From Hanleya hanleyi (Eukaryota; Mollusca; Polyplacophora; Lepidopleurida; Hanleyidae): a DNA stretch of 64,000 nucleotides. The notes under the pieces are model-generated. The model was not told where the DNA came from. It did not search any database and saw only the letters and a program-made list of their open reading frames with translations. The stretch spans positions 1 through 64,000 of the forward strand of contig JAVTVY010017288.1 in NCBI GenBank assembly GCA_036873755.1, in the 5' to 3' direction. Shown piece after piece: positions 12,716 to 24,929 of this stretch. How positions within the stretch are numbered: the first letter of the stretch is position 1; each line of letters starts with the position of its first letter. The position numbers were made by a program, and so were the translations under genes.

Positions 12716-13467
12716 GGGAGTAGAGGACGTTCATTTCTAGAGGTTGAATTTTTTTTTAAATTTCAGGATTTTTTCACCCGGTTAGGAGAAGATGATCCAT
12801 GAAAAAAAATATGGGGTCACCATACTCGTTAAAAAAATATGGCAGCCAAATGCATGTATACCACTTAAAAGCCATAACACTGAATACATAGGGAAATTTG
12901 ATTTTTTTCTTCTTATATGTTCAATAAATCATACTTCCCAAGGTCAAATTTTTCCCATTTTGCTATATAATACTAAACACATATAGTGCTTGTTAAATAT
13001 GTAATAAAAACAGGGGGACACCATACTTTCTTAGAAAATATTAGCAGTACAACAGATAAACGGAGCCTTTTCAGTCCTATTTCCAGGAGGGGGTGGGGGT
13101 GGGGAATCGGGGTGGGTGTGGAGAATATTAATGAAGATCAATTTATTAGCCATTCAGAAGTTTTGTTTCAGTTGAAACTGAATAAGAGTGAATTTGGGGG
13201 GTATTCCGGAGGAATAATTTTTAATCTATGGAGCACTTTGCACCCTTCAACCGTTGAATTTAAAATTCCAATTTTTTGGTCCATCCCATCACACTATCGA
13301 ACCACCAGTAATACGCATAAATGGTTGTGTTGTGTCTTTTGTTGATTTTTATTCCATTTTGATATGTCTGGGTACTTTTGTTAGGAAATTCAGCTTGTTC
13401 TGAAAAATTTGACAAATGGCCATGTTGTAGCCCCATAAGAGCAGCGAAATGAACGTCCTCTACTCCC
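12716..13467. mobile_element. 752 bp TTAA-flanked MITE
   Basis: Perfect 22-bp terminal inverted repeats (12716-12737 and 13446-13467, beginning GGGAGTAGAGGACG) flanked by TTAA at 12712-12715 and 13468-13471. Copy B has a single TTAA at 37858-37861 in matching flanks (gcaacttaaatagcaaaat), the empty site. No transposase is present. TTAA target duplication is characteristic of the piggyBac superfamily, which is my inference here. Confidence 0.92.
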
Positions 13468-13565
13468 TTAAAGGAGCAAAATAATTATTGAGACAAGCAT
13501 TATGGTCTCTTTTCAAACAGTAGGATAATCTGATGCAGCATTTGTATATGACCAAGCCAAAAAGA

Positions 13566-13880
13566 GATTATGGTTAAATTACAACGGATATAAGGGAAGT
13601 GGGAAGAGGTGCCGAAATACTGACACATGACTTGCCACATGACTTCACAGTATAGTCTTCTGGTTGAGCTATTCTAAAGCACATACCAAGAATCTAACGA
13701 TTCGTGATATGTGTTGTATCTCAGGTACGCTTTTATTGTACCTGTTCATGTGGCAACTTGGATGACATGACCACACGGCCCCTAGCACCGGCATAAGCGG
13801 TATTAGATACAAATCTAAAGAGCTGTGATGGAAATGCTCTGACAACTCGTATATTGGTAATTGGTGAGCTGTGTCGCTGT
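13566..13880 (-). mobile_element. Penelope-like tail, family B
   Basis: Shares ggaagtgggaagaggtgccg, gattcgtgatatgtgttg and agcaccggcataagcggt with 18062-18244, 18465-18722 and 51389-51557. Its gtatctcaggtacgctttta segment corresponds to gtatctcagtcacgctttga of family A, so the two families are related. Only the 3' portion is present. Confidence 0.7.
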
Positions 13881-15479
13881 GACAACTCGTACACTGAGAA
13901 AAGCCTTTCTCTTTATTTCAGTTCAGTGTTTTAACGAATTCATCATCGAATTGAATTGAATATTTATTAACCAAATGAGGTCCAGGCAAGTTAACAGAAT
14001 ATAAAAAGTTGAGCTATACATTTGGCGGGATTGAAACCCCAGGGGGCTTTAAAGGTGACGAAAAAGGGAGATGGACTCAGTTCATCACCATTTAAATATT
14101 ATGAAACCAGTTTCTCACATTGTTTAGGGTGATGGGCACCGAATTTTAATTTAGTTCCGTCGCCCGTTTAGGGTTATGACCAGGCCTCATCAACCTAAAC
14201 CCTTACTGGGCCAATATAAATCACCTGATTAATGCTAGTGGGTGTTACATAAATTTCCAGAACAGACGACTGGAATTAATGCATTTTGCATTCTTCTTTA
14301 ATTTCTATGCCAGTTTGAAACATGGGTATATTACCTTTCCATTGAAATGACGAGCCGTGTACTATTGATAGATACCACTCATTGGTATAGCATACAATGA
14401 ACGGCCATTTATATAAAAATTCTCAAATCAGAAGGTAAAATCTAATTCAAAACATACAACGTATTTCTCAATGCAAACTGATGCTTCAAAGATATAGTTT
14501 AATTTTCTGCAAACAAACAACCTAACTCTCAACGTATAATAAAAATACTGGAAATATGCTGGAGAACGATCTCTTTGATGTCAGTGAGAGAAGGACACGT
14601 GGGCGTCTTTTCAAATCAAAGCATCTCTCAACTGATTTCACAGTGGATGAAATATGCAACACATTGCCTGGCTTTTAATTTGCTCAAATATGGTGATATT
14701 CAGAAAGGTCATGGGGTAATGTAATTCAAAACTCCTAATAATAACACGACTGGTCTTAGTTTTGGTAAACCCACCTTCTTCAAAGATACAGGTTTGGACT
14801 CAGGTTTGGGATATATATCTATCCACAGATTTAAGCCACGGTCAAGGAAAATTTTCTTCGTTTCGCGTGGTCTGTAGAAACAGTCACTTTTTCAAAGCGT
14901 GCTTTCTCGGAAAATGTTGTTGGATTTCTTCGTCTATGATTGAAACGACTCATACTTTGAAAAATAAATGAAAATCGAGTTAATGATCTTAAATCTGTCT
15001 CAAGGTTCGGAATATTTAAATAATATATTCAGAGAATCTTGAACAACGAAGATTTACAATGCATCACATTCATCCCGTATAGCCATTTAAATGACAATAT
15101 ACAGAATCAAAGTTGTTTTTTCACACAGATACCAAAAAATTAACAATGTGGTTTGCCACATAATTTCGTAGAATACGAGATTATTAAGCCCACAAATTAT
15201 ACACTCCATATATTTACATTCTCCTCAGATGGACGGAAATTATTGCAACATTACCATGATTACATTTCGAACAAAATAAGCTGCATCTTTTAACGTCAAT
15301 ATTGGCCTTATTATGGATGATTATTAGACATAAAAGTGGAATTATGCCCTTGATAATAAGCTTGTAGTATGCGTTCGTTTTCAATTAACAGAAGTCGTGA
15401 TATTTTTAGGAGTTCCGAATCACATTGCAATTGAATGCAACATCGAAAGGGTGGTGGAGAACGATGCCGGCGTACTGAC
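13881..15479. other. No gene seen; possible LINE 3' tail near 13950
   Basis: gaattgaattgaatatttattaa near 13950-13972 resembles the short-repeat 3' end of a LINE on the minus strand. The rest is AT-rich sequence with no frame I can support. Confidence 0.4.
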
Positions 15480-15775
15480 GTCATATGACCTCACAGACAA
15501 ATATACTTACTGCATATTTCTAAAATAAAGTGATCCCTGTGATGATTTGTCTCCGAGCCACGCTTTGGTTGTAGATGTTCATGTGGACATATTGAATTCG
15601 GCATGACAACACGGACCCTAGCACCGGCGTGAGCGGTATTATATAGAAATATTTCAGAGCAATGATGTAATAGCCCTATCAAGTCATATGTTGGAGAATG
15701 ATGAACTACGTGACCGCCAGATAGTAAACTAGAGCCTAAAGGCTTTGGAGGGTTCTGCCTTATGTACACGAATGT
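15480..15775 (-). mobile_element. Penelope-like tail, divergent family B copy
   Basis: Keeps ccacgctttggttgtaga, ttcatgtgg, accctagcaccggcgtgagc and gcggtatta in the family B order, but with many changes elsewhere. Confidence 0.55.
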
Positions 15776-16344
15776 TAAGTTGCTTTAAAATGATATGGTC
15801 TCCATATGATAGGATTCACGAATAGAGTTAGTTTCTATGCATTATTTAACTTCTATATTTCGCATGCCTTATTTAACCGAATGCAGAAGCTCTCTTTGTG
15901 ATTGTCTGATCAACACTTCAATAAAAGAATACTAGAGAAGAAAAAGACAGACTTATTTGTGACCCAGTATTTTGTCACAGTATCAACTGGAGCTAGGGCT
16001 GTTGTTAGAGGTCATATTAGAGTAGGTACATACTGCATTGGTATTATCATATCCTACCGTGTGTATATAGGATATATAACACTGATGGATAGTGATTTTT
16101 GGGAGGGGATAATGATGAAAACTAGAGCATAATATATATGGGCAAAGTTCTTTATTTCACACAGAAAAGATGAATTAAGATGACAAAATATTTCTCTTAT
16201 ATGACAATTAACACTGCAGAGTAGTTTTCGATAGAAGTAGATTTAAGGTAAAGGATGGACATGCAAGTTATCAGTATGTATGCAGAAATAATTTATAGTC
16301 ACATGATATGGGCATAAAACATAATAAAGCAGTGGATAACACAT
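15776..16344. other. No gene seen
   Basis: AT-rich sequence. A 76-codon frame at 15902-16132 has no recognisable features. Confidence 0.4.
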
Positions 16345-17208
16345 ATATATATAAGTAATAGTTTAGCAGGATCATACAGGCATATCTGAATATATATCTT
16401 TACTTAAATCCATGTCTGAGTAGCAGCATACCAAAGGCAGAAACTTAACTGAATAATCCAGCACATATTAATAGTTATCACAATAGTTCGGAATCAACAG
16501 ATAATAACCTTATTAAGTTTGTATGAGTTGATATTCTGCTAAGATGTCAGTGGTCAAGACAATTCCAAAACATATAAACTTGTGTAAGTAGGTATTGTTT
16601 TGATCATAAATATGCATAACACGAGCATTTATATAGAGATGAATCATCAAACAAGTTAGACATCTTAGCTTGCTAAGGGCATTTCACGTTTCACTTAACA
16701 CTACCCTTAGATTCTCGCTGTGATTCGGCATGTATTTCACCCGGCGCCATCTATCTAGAGGGAGATAATCCAGTTCGAAAGTTGTTCCCAAAGCATGAGG
16801 TCAAATGTCGGCCCCATTTAAACGAGCCAATGAAATTATCTGTATTCAAATATTTCTCAGACATGCAGGCATGTCAGTTTCACGAGGCGCAAGACTGGGG
16901 GAGTCTACGTGAGACCAAAACGAAGTTATGCGAATTAGCTATTTTATTTCTCACTCTAGTGCAGCATGCTTCTTTGTTTATCTTAAGAAAAATCATATTA
17001 CAAACGGCCTAACATATTTGAAAACAAAATAAAATCGGCGGTAGACCACAAGAAAATGATATGTTTTTTATTTGTGATGGGGGCACTACGAGGCCCACCA
17101 TGGGGTCATTTCAATCGATCGCTTTCTGGAGGTGTGTCTTCGTTGTATGAATGTGATTGCACCGATGTCGGATGTAACGGGACCAGTCGGATGTGACCAA
17201 ATAGGAAA

Positions 17209-17515
17209 TTACAAGCGTCTAGTCCGTCATTCATAATCCAGCCGTCGTCCATTAGAGAATATCCGCGTCCATAATCCAAAGACCTATTCCATTTCCATAT
17301 AACAGTATTAGCACCAAATTCAAAAAGACAAAAGTATACATAAACATAGGCTTGTTTCCTGCAAGAGAAGCGGTCAACAATTTTCAATGATGCCGGCAAG
17401 ACATCATGATGTTCCAAAATATCAAATCCGTATCGCTGATCAGTATTCTTAATCCATAATATTCGTTATAGAGTCGTCATCTAAAAATGATGTACCTCAG
17501 TCACGCTTTGATTGC
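17209..17515 (-). mobile_element. Penelope-like tail, family A
   Basis: Begins at the family terminus acaagcgtctagtccgtc and runs through the signature blocks gcggtcaacaattttcaatg and cctcagtcacgctttgattg. It is a 3'-end-only copy with no RT. Confidence 0.8.
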
Positions 17516-18061
17516 CCTATTACACTCAGATAGCACCCGTTACCGCATGGCTACGAGCAGAAGTTTCTATACGTATGATCGTGCCATGCGTTCGGATGAT
17601 GCAAGTTAGAATGATCATCTGATAATGAAAATGTATAAACAGTAACAAAATATTTATCTTAAAAGGAGCATATAGATGTATCTTAATAAATATTTGTTTC
17701 TATAGTCTATATCTAAGTGATAGTAGCATTACCAAAGATACAAACTTAATAATCGAGTTCATATTTATAGTGACCACAATAGTTTGGAATAAACAGATAA
17801 TGCATTGAAGTTTGTAGTTGATCACTGTATCTGCTAAGTTGTCAGTGGTCAAGACAATTCCAAAACATATATACTTGTATAAGTAGATATTGTTTTGATC
17901 GTAATATGAGCAATTATACAGAGATGAATCATCAAACAAGTTAATATGGTCATATAATAATGAAAATGTATAAAAAGTAACAAAATATTTAGCTTAACAG
18001 GAGCATACAGGCGTATCTTAATAAATCTTTGTTTCTGTAGTATATATCTATTTAATGTAAT

Positions 18062-18244
18062 GGTAACATTACAACGCATATAAGGGAAGTGGGAAGAGGT
18101 GCCGACATACTGACAGAGCCACATGGCTTCACAGTATAATCTTCTGGTTAACCTGTTCTAGAACACATACCAAGAATCTAACGATTCGTGATATGTGTTG
18201 TATCTCAGGTACGCTTTTATTGTATCTGTTCATGTGGCAACCTA
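18062..18244 (-). mobile_element. Penelope-like tail, family B, inside repeat copy 3
   Basis: Interrupts the AT-rich unit between aacattac and aagatacaaac, which are contiguous in the fourth copy (18870-18900). The insertion boundaries are therefore clear to within a few bases. Confidence 0.75.
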
Positions 18245-18464
18245 AGATACAAACTTGTTGACTAAATAATCGAGCACATATTACTAGTGATCACAATACT
18301 TCGGAACCAACAGAAAATCCATTGAAGTTTGTATGAGTTTATCACCGTATCTGCAATGATGTCAGTGGTGAAGACAATTCCAAACATATATTCTTGCATA
18401 ACTTGGTATTGTTTTGATGATATTATGCATAACATGCATACCAATTACCAATTACCAATATACG

Positions 18465-18722
18465 AGTTGTCAGAGCATTTCCATCATAGCTCTCTAATAT
18501 TTGTATCTAATACCGCTTATGCCGGTGCTAGGGGTCGTGTGGTCATATTATCCAAATTACCACATGAACAGGTACAATAAAAGCGTACCTGAGATACAAC
18601 ACATATCACGAATCGTTCTTGGCATGTGCTTTATAATAGGTTAACCAGAAGACTATACTGTGAAGTCATGTGGCTCTGTCAGTATGTCGGCACCTCTTCC
18701 CACTTCCCTTATATGTGTTGTA
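18465..18722 (+). mobile_element. Penelope-like tail, family B, opposite orientation
   Basis: Reverse complement of the 18062 and 13566 copies, ending ttatatgtgttgtaat. The short coding remnant at its start (YELSEHFHHSS) corresponds to the RT C-terminus of family A (KYERSVQDLW). With 18062-18244 it forms an inverted pair with 3' tails pointing outward. Confidence 0.75.
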
Positions 18723-19110
18723 ATGAACATTTATGCAGACATGAATCATCAAACAACTTAATATGATCATATAATAATGAAAATGTTTAAAAGTAACAAA
18801 ATATTTATCTTAACAGGAGCATACAGGCGTATCTTAATAAACCTTTGTTTCTGTAGTCTTTTTCTATTTAATGTAATGGTAACATTACCAAAGATACAAA
18901 CTTGTTGACTAAATAATCGAGCACATATTAATAGTGATCACTATAGTTCGGAATCAACAGATAATGCATTCAAAATTGTACAAGTTTATCACTGTATCTG
19001 CTAAAATGTCAGCGGTGAAGACAATTCCAAATATATATACCTGCATAACTTGGTATTGTTTTGATGATATTATGCATAACATGAACATACAGAGGTGAAT
19101 CGTCAGGATA

Positions 19111-19821
19111 GTTATTTGATAACAATGAGAATGTCTATGTATATATGGCGAAACACAGGCTAAATATCTGAAGTAGTGTTTAGTAATACTGATTACAACA
19201 GTTTGAAAAAATAACAAAATAATAAACCCTTTGACGTTTGGACTTATGGAAAGTATGGTACGAATATGAAGTATCATAACATCAGTGTACAGACAAGCAA
19301 GATACTGTATATCACAGAATAATAATATCAGACTTGATACACCATAATCATTTTGGTAGATTGTGGGTACTGATTATATGTATGAAAATAAAAAATAAAA
19401 AATTATAGGTGTATCCTCAGTTTTTGAGCATTAGATGGCTTGGGCAACGATGACGTTTGAACTGTTTCCCGAGTCGTGTCTATTAATACTGATCAGTTTA
19501 AAAAATTAACAAAACAATGAATCATTTTAAAGACTGGACTTGGAAGAGTTCTACACTAATATGGCAGTGTCCAGATATTTTTAAAATATACATGTAAGTA
19601 CAAGGTTATAAAATATCTTATCAGTGTACAGACATATCTAAGACTCCTGAAACTACCTGTTTTTCAAAGAATCACAACAGACATCAAACAATATTATAAT
19701 CATTTTGGTAGATTGTCGATAGTGATTGTTTTAGGAATATCTTTTATACTGTATTGAATAACTAGCCGTCAATGATAGCCGCATATTTTCTTATATATAT
19801 GGATCGGATGGTATTATGAAA
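19111..19821. other. No gene seen
   Basis: AT-rich sequence containing two imperfectly repeated stretches (tttggtagattgt near 19352 and 19705). No coding signal. Confidence 0.4.
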
Positions 19822-19947
19822 GTATGTTAAGTTCACCGATCAAAAATTGTACCCAATCTAATTTCCATAATAATAACACAATGTGACTTCCCCTATTTTA
19901 TAAAAATTAGATAGGTTGCAATTTTTGATCGGTAAACACTAACCTAC
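19822..19947. mobile_element. 126 bp MITE with inverted repeats of about 43 bp
   Basis: The left end gtatgttaagttcaccgatc and the right end read as reverse complement (gtaggttagtgtttaccgat) pair over about 43 bp with few mismatches. The loop is about 40 bp. Flanks are A/T runs, so the target duplication is unclear. Confidence 0.8.
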
Positions 19948-20896
19948 TTTTTTATACCAGCTGATGCAGATATTTATGAAAGAATGCAGCAGCACTCACG
20001 ACTCTTTGTTTAATATTGTAGAAAAGATAATCCTAAAAAAACACTCTTTTTGCACTCAATTGTCCTAGAGTGTATTTTCCCGACTGGTTATCCAGAAGGA
20101 ATTCCCCCTACACCCCATTACAGGAGGTACAGAATTCAGGACTAAAGATTCATCCAAATCGTTATCAATTTCAATGATTGAACAATCTGTAAGTTTTCCA
20201 TTTTCCATCGTGAAGTTGATCATTGTGGGGATGAGTAATTTCTGTAGGTTCCGGAATACATCCTCCTTTACAAGAAATGAAGTTTCATCTTCTTCATCAT
20301 CTGCACAAATTTCTGCAACATGTTGATCACCTTGTAGACCGAATGCCACAAGTTTCCCCATCTTAAACTCTGAAGGGGTGTTGACCGTCTCTACCTGTAA
20401 TATAATGATATGGTACACATGGATTCATGGTCTTGTTTACAGTGTTGATACCCATTTCTATGAAGGCAAGTTCAGTTGCATTTATTTTGCACCTATTTCC
20501 ATGGGTTTTTAACATATTAACTAGCTTCTGATTTTTTTTAATACTTTAATTTGTAGTGCATTGGGTGTGATTATTTTCGGTAAAATTCAAAGACTTGTGT
20601 ACAAAAGCTGAAAAAGAATCCATTGAAAATGCTGGGGTGAGTACTGTTCATAAGGACAGCCGGTACCACATAGATTTTCGGACCATAATCAAGAGAAAGA
20701 ATATAAGAAAATGTTCCATAGAGCCGAAAAAGGCACATGCATATCTACACATGGTGTCGCTCATGTATACCAAATTTCAAAAGTATCCATGTAGATGTTT
20801 CGTGTAGAAAAAAAGTTAACGGATGGGCATATGGACAAATAGACACAGTGCCATACCAATCTATTATATGTGCCTTAAAAATTGAAAGGGGTTTAG

Positions 20897-21085
20897 GAGT
20901 GAGTAATAGGGTTTAACGTCGTTTTCAACGTTGTTTCACTAATATCACGACGGTGCCTACATGTGCCAGAACACGAGAGTGCTCACAGTTCCTATTACTC
21001 GGGACACTGATCAGCCCAGCCAGTACAGCACCTGGTCACCCATCCAAGTATTGACCAAGCTTAACGTTGCTTAACTTCGGAAGGG
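20897..21085 (-). mobile_element. 5S rRNA-derived SINE
   Basis: The minus strand starts with ccgaagttaagcaacg and then ggtcaatacttggatgggtg, which match the 3' half of metazoan 5S rRNA including the Pol III internal control region. The body then diverges and ends in acgacgttaaaccctattac, a tail of the type I associate with molluscan SINEs. The 5S 5' half is absent, so this is a SINE and not a 5S gene. It lies in the intron between exons b and c of the OB-like gene. Confidence 0.75.
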
Positions 21086-21506
21086 CGTTTAGAAAGAATA
21101 TGTGATGTTTACCTCAACGCATGTTCCCAGTGATGTGTCAAGAGAACCTCATTGATAGAAAGATGTTCTAGCATCAAGAAGGGTCAGAAACTGACCGACA
21201 TCTAATGTTGTGTCATTGTGTGGTTCCCAAAGGGTTACCATAGAGTAAATGTCTTCATCTAAGTCTTTTATTTGCAGTCGTTTTGATCTTGAATCAGATG
21301 AGAATATATACAAAATACATTACATGGTTCAATAAAAGGTATTATTGTTGAAATCAATCAAATTTACATGTTGATTAAGTATTTATTTTATGTTTCTCTT
21401 TCAAAACAAATTTAAATATTAAAAAAAAATTCTCCATCGTGATATATGTTATAATATTCAAGTTACAAAGGGGACATTTTTAAAGCATTTTTGAAACAAC
21501 AACAAT

Positions 21507-21567
21507 TACAAGCGTCTAGTCCGTCAGTCATAATCCAGCCGTCGTCCATTAGAGAATATCCGCGTCA
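21507..21567 (-). mobile_element. Penelope-like family A 3'-terminal scrap
   Basis: About 60 bp starting attacaagcgtctagtccgt and ending at gaatatccgcgtc. It is the shortest family A copy here and confirms that the element's 3' terminus is ...acgcttgtaa. Confidence 0.8.
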
Positions 21568-23059
21568 AAATGTCTTAAATCCTAGTGTAACTGGTTCCAA
21601 TTTGCTCAAGTTTTGTTGACATTATTAGCAGGTTACTGATCCTGGTATGCATTTCTCCATATAAGTTAGTGACCCGGTATTAATTTTCTTCTTTAGTCCA
21701 AATAAACCAAAGCAAAATTGCCGAATTCCAGAAAAATGGGTATAGATGTATTCAGGAAAATACTAGTAAAGATAAATTATGTATTGATATGATAAATAGC
21801 ATATTACCTTCGTTATTTTCCCCTTTGTGGATACCCTTGTTTTTGAAGGGGAAGCATTTGCTGCTGCAACCGATTGAACATTCGAGTACATTGCCAACCG
21901 TGCAGTTTCAACCTCTTCTTTGGTCAGTGTTGGAGCCTCAGTAAGGACTCTTGGCCAAGCATGAATATCCTTAGTTTATCAGATTTTCTGCAATTTAAAG
22001 AATTATGTTTGTAAAATCATGATAAATTATGGAATGAAATAATTATCCTATCTACATATTGTTAATTGTGTGGAAATTGTTTAAGGTACATGTATTCAAT
22101 AATTTAGTCCCCTTGGCCTGAAAAGATGGATGCTTCAAGATTGTTTTCTAGGTCATACTAATTTTGCTGCTTTGAGTCTCAAAGCTTTGAGTTTGTACAT
22201 GTTACCTGTGATCCTTTTTTGATTTTCAATTTTGCCATAGTATCAGTAATTTTGTTTAAACATAAAAAGTACTTCACCAAATAAGTAATGAAGATAAAGA
22301 TGATGGAATATGGAAACTATTTGCTTTGATAGTTAAGGATCTTGATTCTTGCTAGGCTTGAACATGACGTTATTTTCAATATTATCAGCAGATACTTTCA
22401 TTGAAAATATCAATTCAGGGACTTAACCGGTATTTGTCAAGTTTGACGACTAGGTTGCCATTGGCAGTTTTCTTTAGGTCATCAAATGTCCGTCTGTTAA
22501 AACTGAGTAAGGTTGCAAAATCAGTTTTGTCTCTGATTGCAACTTTCAGTAGTTGTTCCTGTTTGTCTCCCTTGGGGTATTTGATGATTGGTGTTGCACC
22601 ACAGATCACTGGTCTCAAAGGTTTCAGCCCCCCTCCTTTCAAAGCATTGCTGATAGTGGTCATCTGAAATTTGTTATTGATAAGGTCGTTATATAAGTTG
22701 AGTTGTACAGATTTGTTCACTAACGAGGTTATTGAGCTACATTTAAAGGAAAATAATTCGTGTTTTTGGAACACCAATGCCCTACCTTATTGACTAAAAG
22801 AATTCATACCCTGGGATTGCAGGTCAATGAGATAAAGGGCAAGAATTATTTCCATTTGCAGGTAGTTAGTTGACCCCATTGAATAATACTTATTTGGAGA
22901 CTGAAATAATATGACTGGCTACTACTGGGTGAATTACATTCTAATAATAGGTTAGTTGATGAGTATTAGTTGATGCAATAAGTGATCGTGAGAAAAAATT
23001 GTAACTGCTGTTCATCAAATACTATGATAATGTTATAATAATATTGTTGGTGAAGACAG

Positions 23060-23300
23060 TAAACTAAAGTGAATGGGTTTGTGATCACTGAAATGAGACT
23101 AATGAATTTGTGGTGAATAAATCAGGATCTGCTTGGAAGTTTTTTTTATAGATGGGGCAATTAAGTTTTCTAGAGTCAATATTGAAATCACCAACAATAA
23201 CACAGGGCTCAGCAAGATTCGCCTCACACAAATGTTTCTGTAACAAATCAACAAAATACTGCAACTGACAGTATGTTCAAACTATGTAAATTTGTAGCCC
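23060..23300 (-). pseudogene. Helentron APE-like endonuclease domain
   Basis: Reading on the minus strand, the frame QYFVDLLQKHL leads into VIVGDFNIDSRK (GDFN at 23192-23181), then after a break a SDHKPI motif (23089-23072). GDFN and SDH are the Asp/Asn and Asp/His catalytic motifs of exonuclease-endonuclease-phosphatase enzymes. Position immediately after the helicase C-terminus fits the Helentron endonuclease. The region is short and frame-broken. Confidence 0.65.
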
Positions 23301-23471
23301 TGCTGAAACCAGCATAATGTAATGCTGCTAATTTTATGTAGTTTCTGAAATCAATAACAAATTCGATCAGTGTGTCTCATTGACTTCGGTGAATTGATTT
23401 AGCTGTGGAATTGCGTAGTGGAAATTGTCTACGAATGATTTTGTTGTGTTTGCATTTATCTACTTGAAACT

Positions 23472-24825
23472 CTACTTTTGTCTCCATGATAGGGTCCATG
23501 CCTGTGGTATTTGTTTTGAGAATAAATGTGAAACTTTCTTTCTCTGTCTGGTACAATCATCAAAACTTATCCATAATATGCTTGGTCTCGGTGAGCCCTC
23601 AACTCGATTATTTTTTTTTATTATTCCGCTGGTCCCATTATTAAGGCCATCTGTTAGATCTATGTTGTGGGTAATTTCATAACGTAGCCCAACTGCAACA
23701 TTCAACATGGTGAAAATCCCTCTAGTTAACTGTGTTTTAAGAGATGCAACTCTAGCAAGGAGTGATTTTTAAACTGGGATTAACATTACCCATGACAGTG
23801 TCAACTGCTTTTATTTCTGCTTTGTCTGTTGTGGCTGTTGAAACAACTGGATTATTATATGCATCTATCAACAGATTGCTGTAAAAGAGGCGTGGTAACT
23901 GATATGGTTAGCTGCTCGTGTTCAAGATACGCGTTTTAAGACAGATCATTTACTGCGTCTTTACCTTCTCTCGGGCGATTTAACAAATGTGCAAATTGTT
24001 CATCATCTCTTTGCCTCATAACTTGCTTTAGTTAATAGAATTTGAAGTAAATTTTCCAAATGTTGTTTTGGAATAGGTTACTTGTGGATGTACCTTGTAA
24101 ATCAGAAAAATGGTCCATAGTAAGTTTGTGGTAATTGATAAAGGTCACCAAAGCAAAGCACACTGATGCCACCAAATATTTCACTGGTGCCTTTGATCTC
24201 TTGCAAGCGTACATCAATGAAGTTTAACAGTGCGTTGGATAACATGCTGCATTCGTCAATGATCAATACTTCAACATCCATATATTTACATGCCAAGCTG
24301 TTCAGTGTTGAGCAATAGACTGGTTTACAGGTACTGAGAATGCTGAGTGTAGGATACATACCCTAATATTGTAACATGCCTTTCCTGTGAATGCTGTGAG
24401 CAAAATTGTTGGGGATTCGGGTTTAATCCAGGATTCGAGTTTAATCCAGGATCAAAACAAGCATATTCCGGATTGTTTTCACTTTCCTGGTCCTCTATTT
24501 CAGTATCTTCAACATGTGAATCATCTTGTAGTTCATTTTCTACAGTATGAATAGCATCTTGTTGGTGTTCACTTATTTTATTGTAGGACATATAATTGTC
24601 TTGGAGCATAAACTTGTTCGTAGCTGTTGAAAATTCCAAGCAGATCCTGAAGTTCATTTCGCCATGGGCTAAAAAGGAAAAGTTGTTCGTGGTAGTACTT
24701 CCTATGTCTTTCTCTTTATGGTATTTGACATATATTAAGATTTTCTGGGGGGTTTTTGACAGGAACAAGATGTCCTTTTTCAAATTGATATCCCTTTTCT
24801 GTTGGAGTTTCTTCTTCATCATCAT
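23472..24825 (-). pseudogene. Helentron PIF1-like helicase, broken
   Basis: Motifs in order on the minus strand: AFTGKAC with LHSAFS (about 24395-24330, motif Ia-like), VLIIDECSMLS (about 24275-24240, Walker B), GGISVLCFGDLYQLPQ (about 24175-24125), then KQVMRQRDDEQFAHLLN (about 24035-23985) after an in-frame TAA, and YEITHNIDLTDGLNNGTSG near the C-terminus (23690-23620). These are PIF1/Helitron helicase motifs that unwind the transposon strand. The segment 24825-24400 links Rep to helicase and carries a GLNSNPGLNPNP near-repeat. At least two frameshifts and one nonsense codon are present. Confidence 0.8.
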
Positions 24826-24929
24826 TTGTACCTTCTACATCGGTTTCTTTTATCCAATTATCACTTTCTTTCATATTTCTGGTTTTGTCAATTTTATAAT
24901 TCAGTTTTGTTGCAAAGTGAGCTAAACAC

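Larger units (their letters stand above)
16345..19110. repeat. Dispersed-tandem AT-rich repeat of about 315 bp, four copies
   Basis: Copies at about 16345-16665, 17627-17945, 17946-18061 joined to 18245-18455, and 18725-19110. They share caggagcatacaggcgtatc, gataatgcattgaagttt, gtcaagacaattcc and gagatgaatcatcaaacaag. Copies 1 and 2 are separated by other sequence. A family B Penelope-like tail interrupts copy 3 and another lies at the copy 3/4 boundary. Confidence 0.75.
20065..22664 (-). pseudogene. Spliced OB-fold/RPA-like gene at the Helentron 3' end
   Basis: Three exon-like blocks. Exon a (22664-22428) follows the acceptor aaatttcag and starts at ATG; it includes CGATPIIKYPKGDKQEQLL and VVKLDKY, and ends at donor CCG|GTTAAGT. 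Exon b (about 21985-21810) encodes HAWPRVLTEAPTLTKEEVE and ends at donor GAAG|GTAATA, but needs a frame correction near its start. Exon c (20400-20065) follows acceptor attacag and encodes MGKLVAFGLQGDQHVAEI to the stop; its junction with b is phase 0. The alternation of short strands and LLKVAIRD/VVKLDKY segments suggests OB folds, and Helentrons can encode RPA-like ssDNA-binding proteins. The identification is tentative. It could instead be a host gene captured by or next to the element. Confidence 0.4.

Noticed and set aside
20990..21085. 5S rRNA gene
   Set aside because: Only the 3' half is 5S-like and it continues into SINE body and tail.
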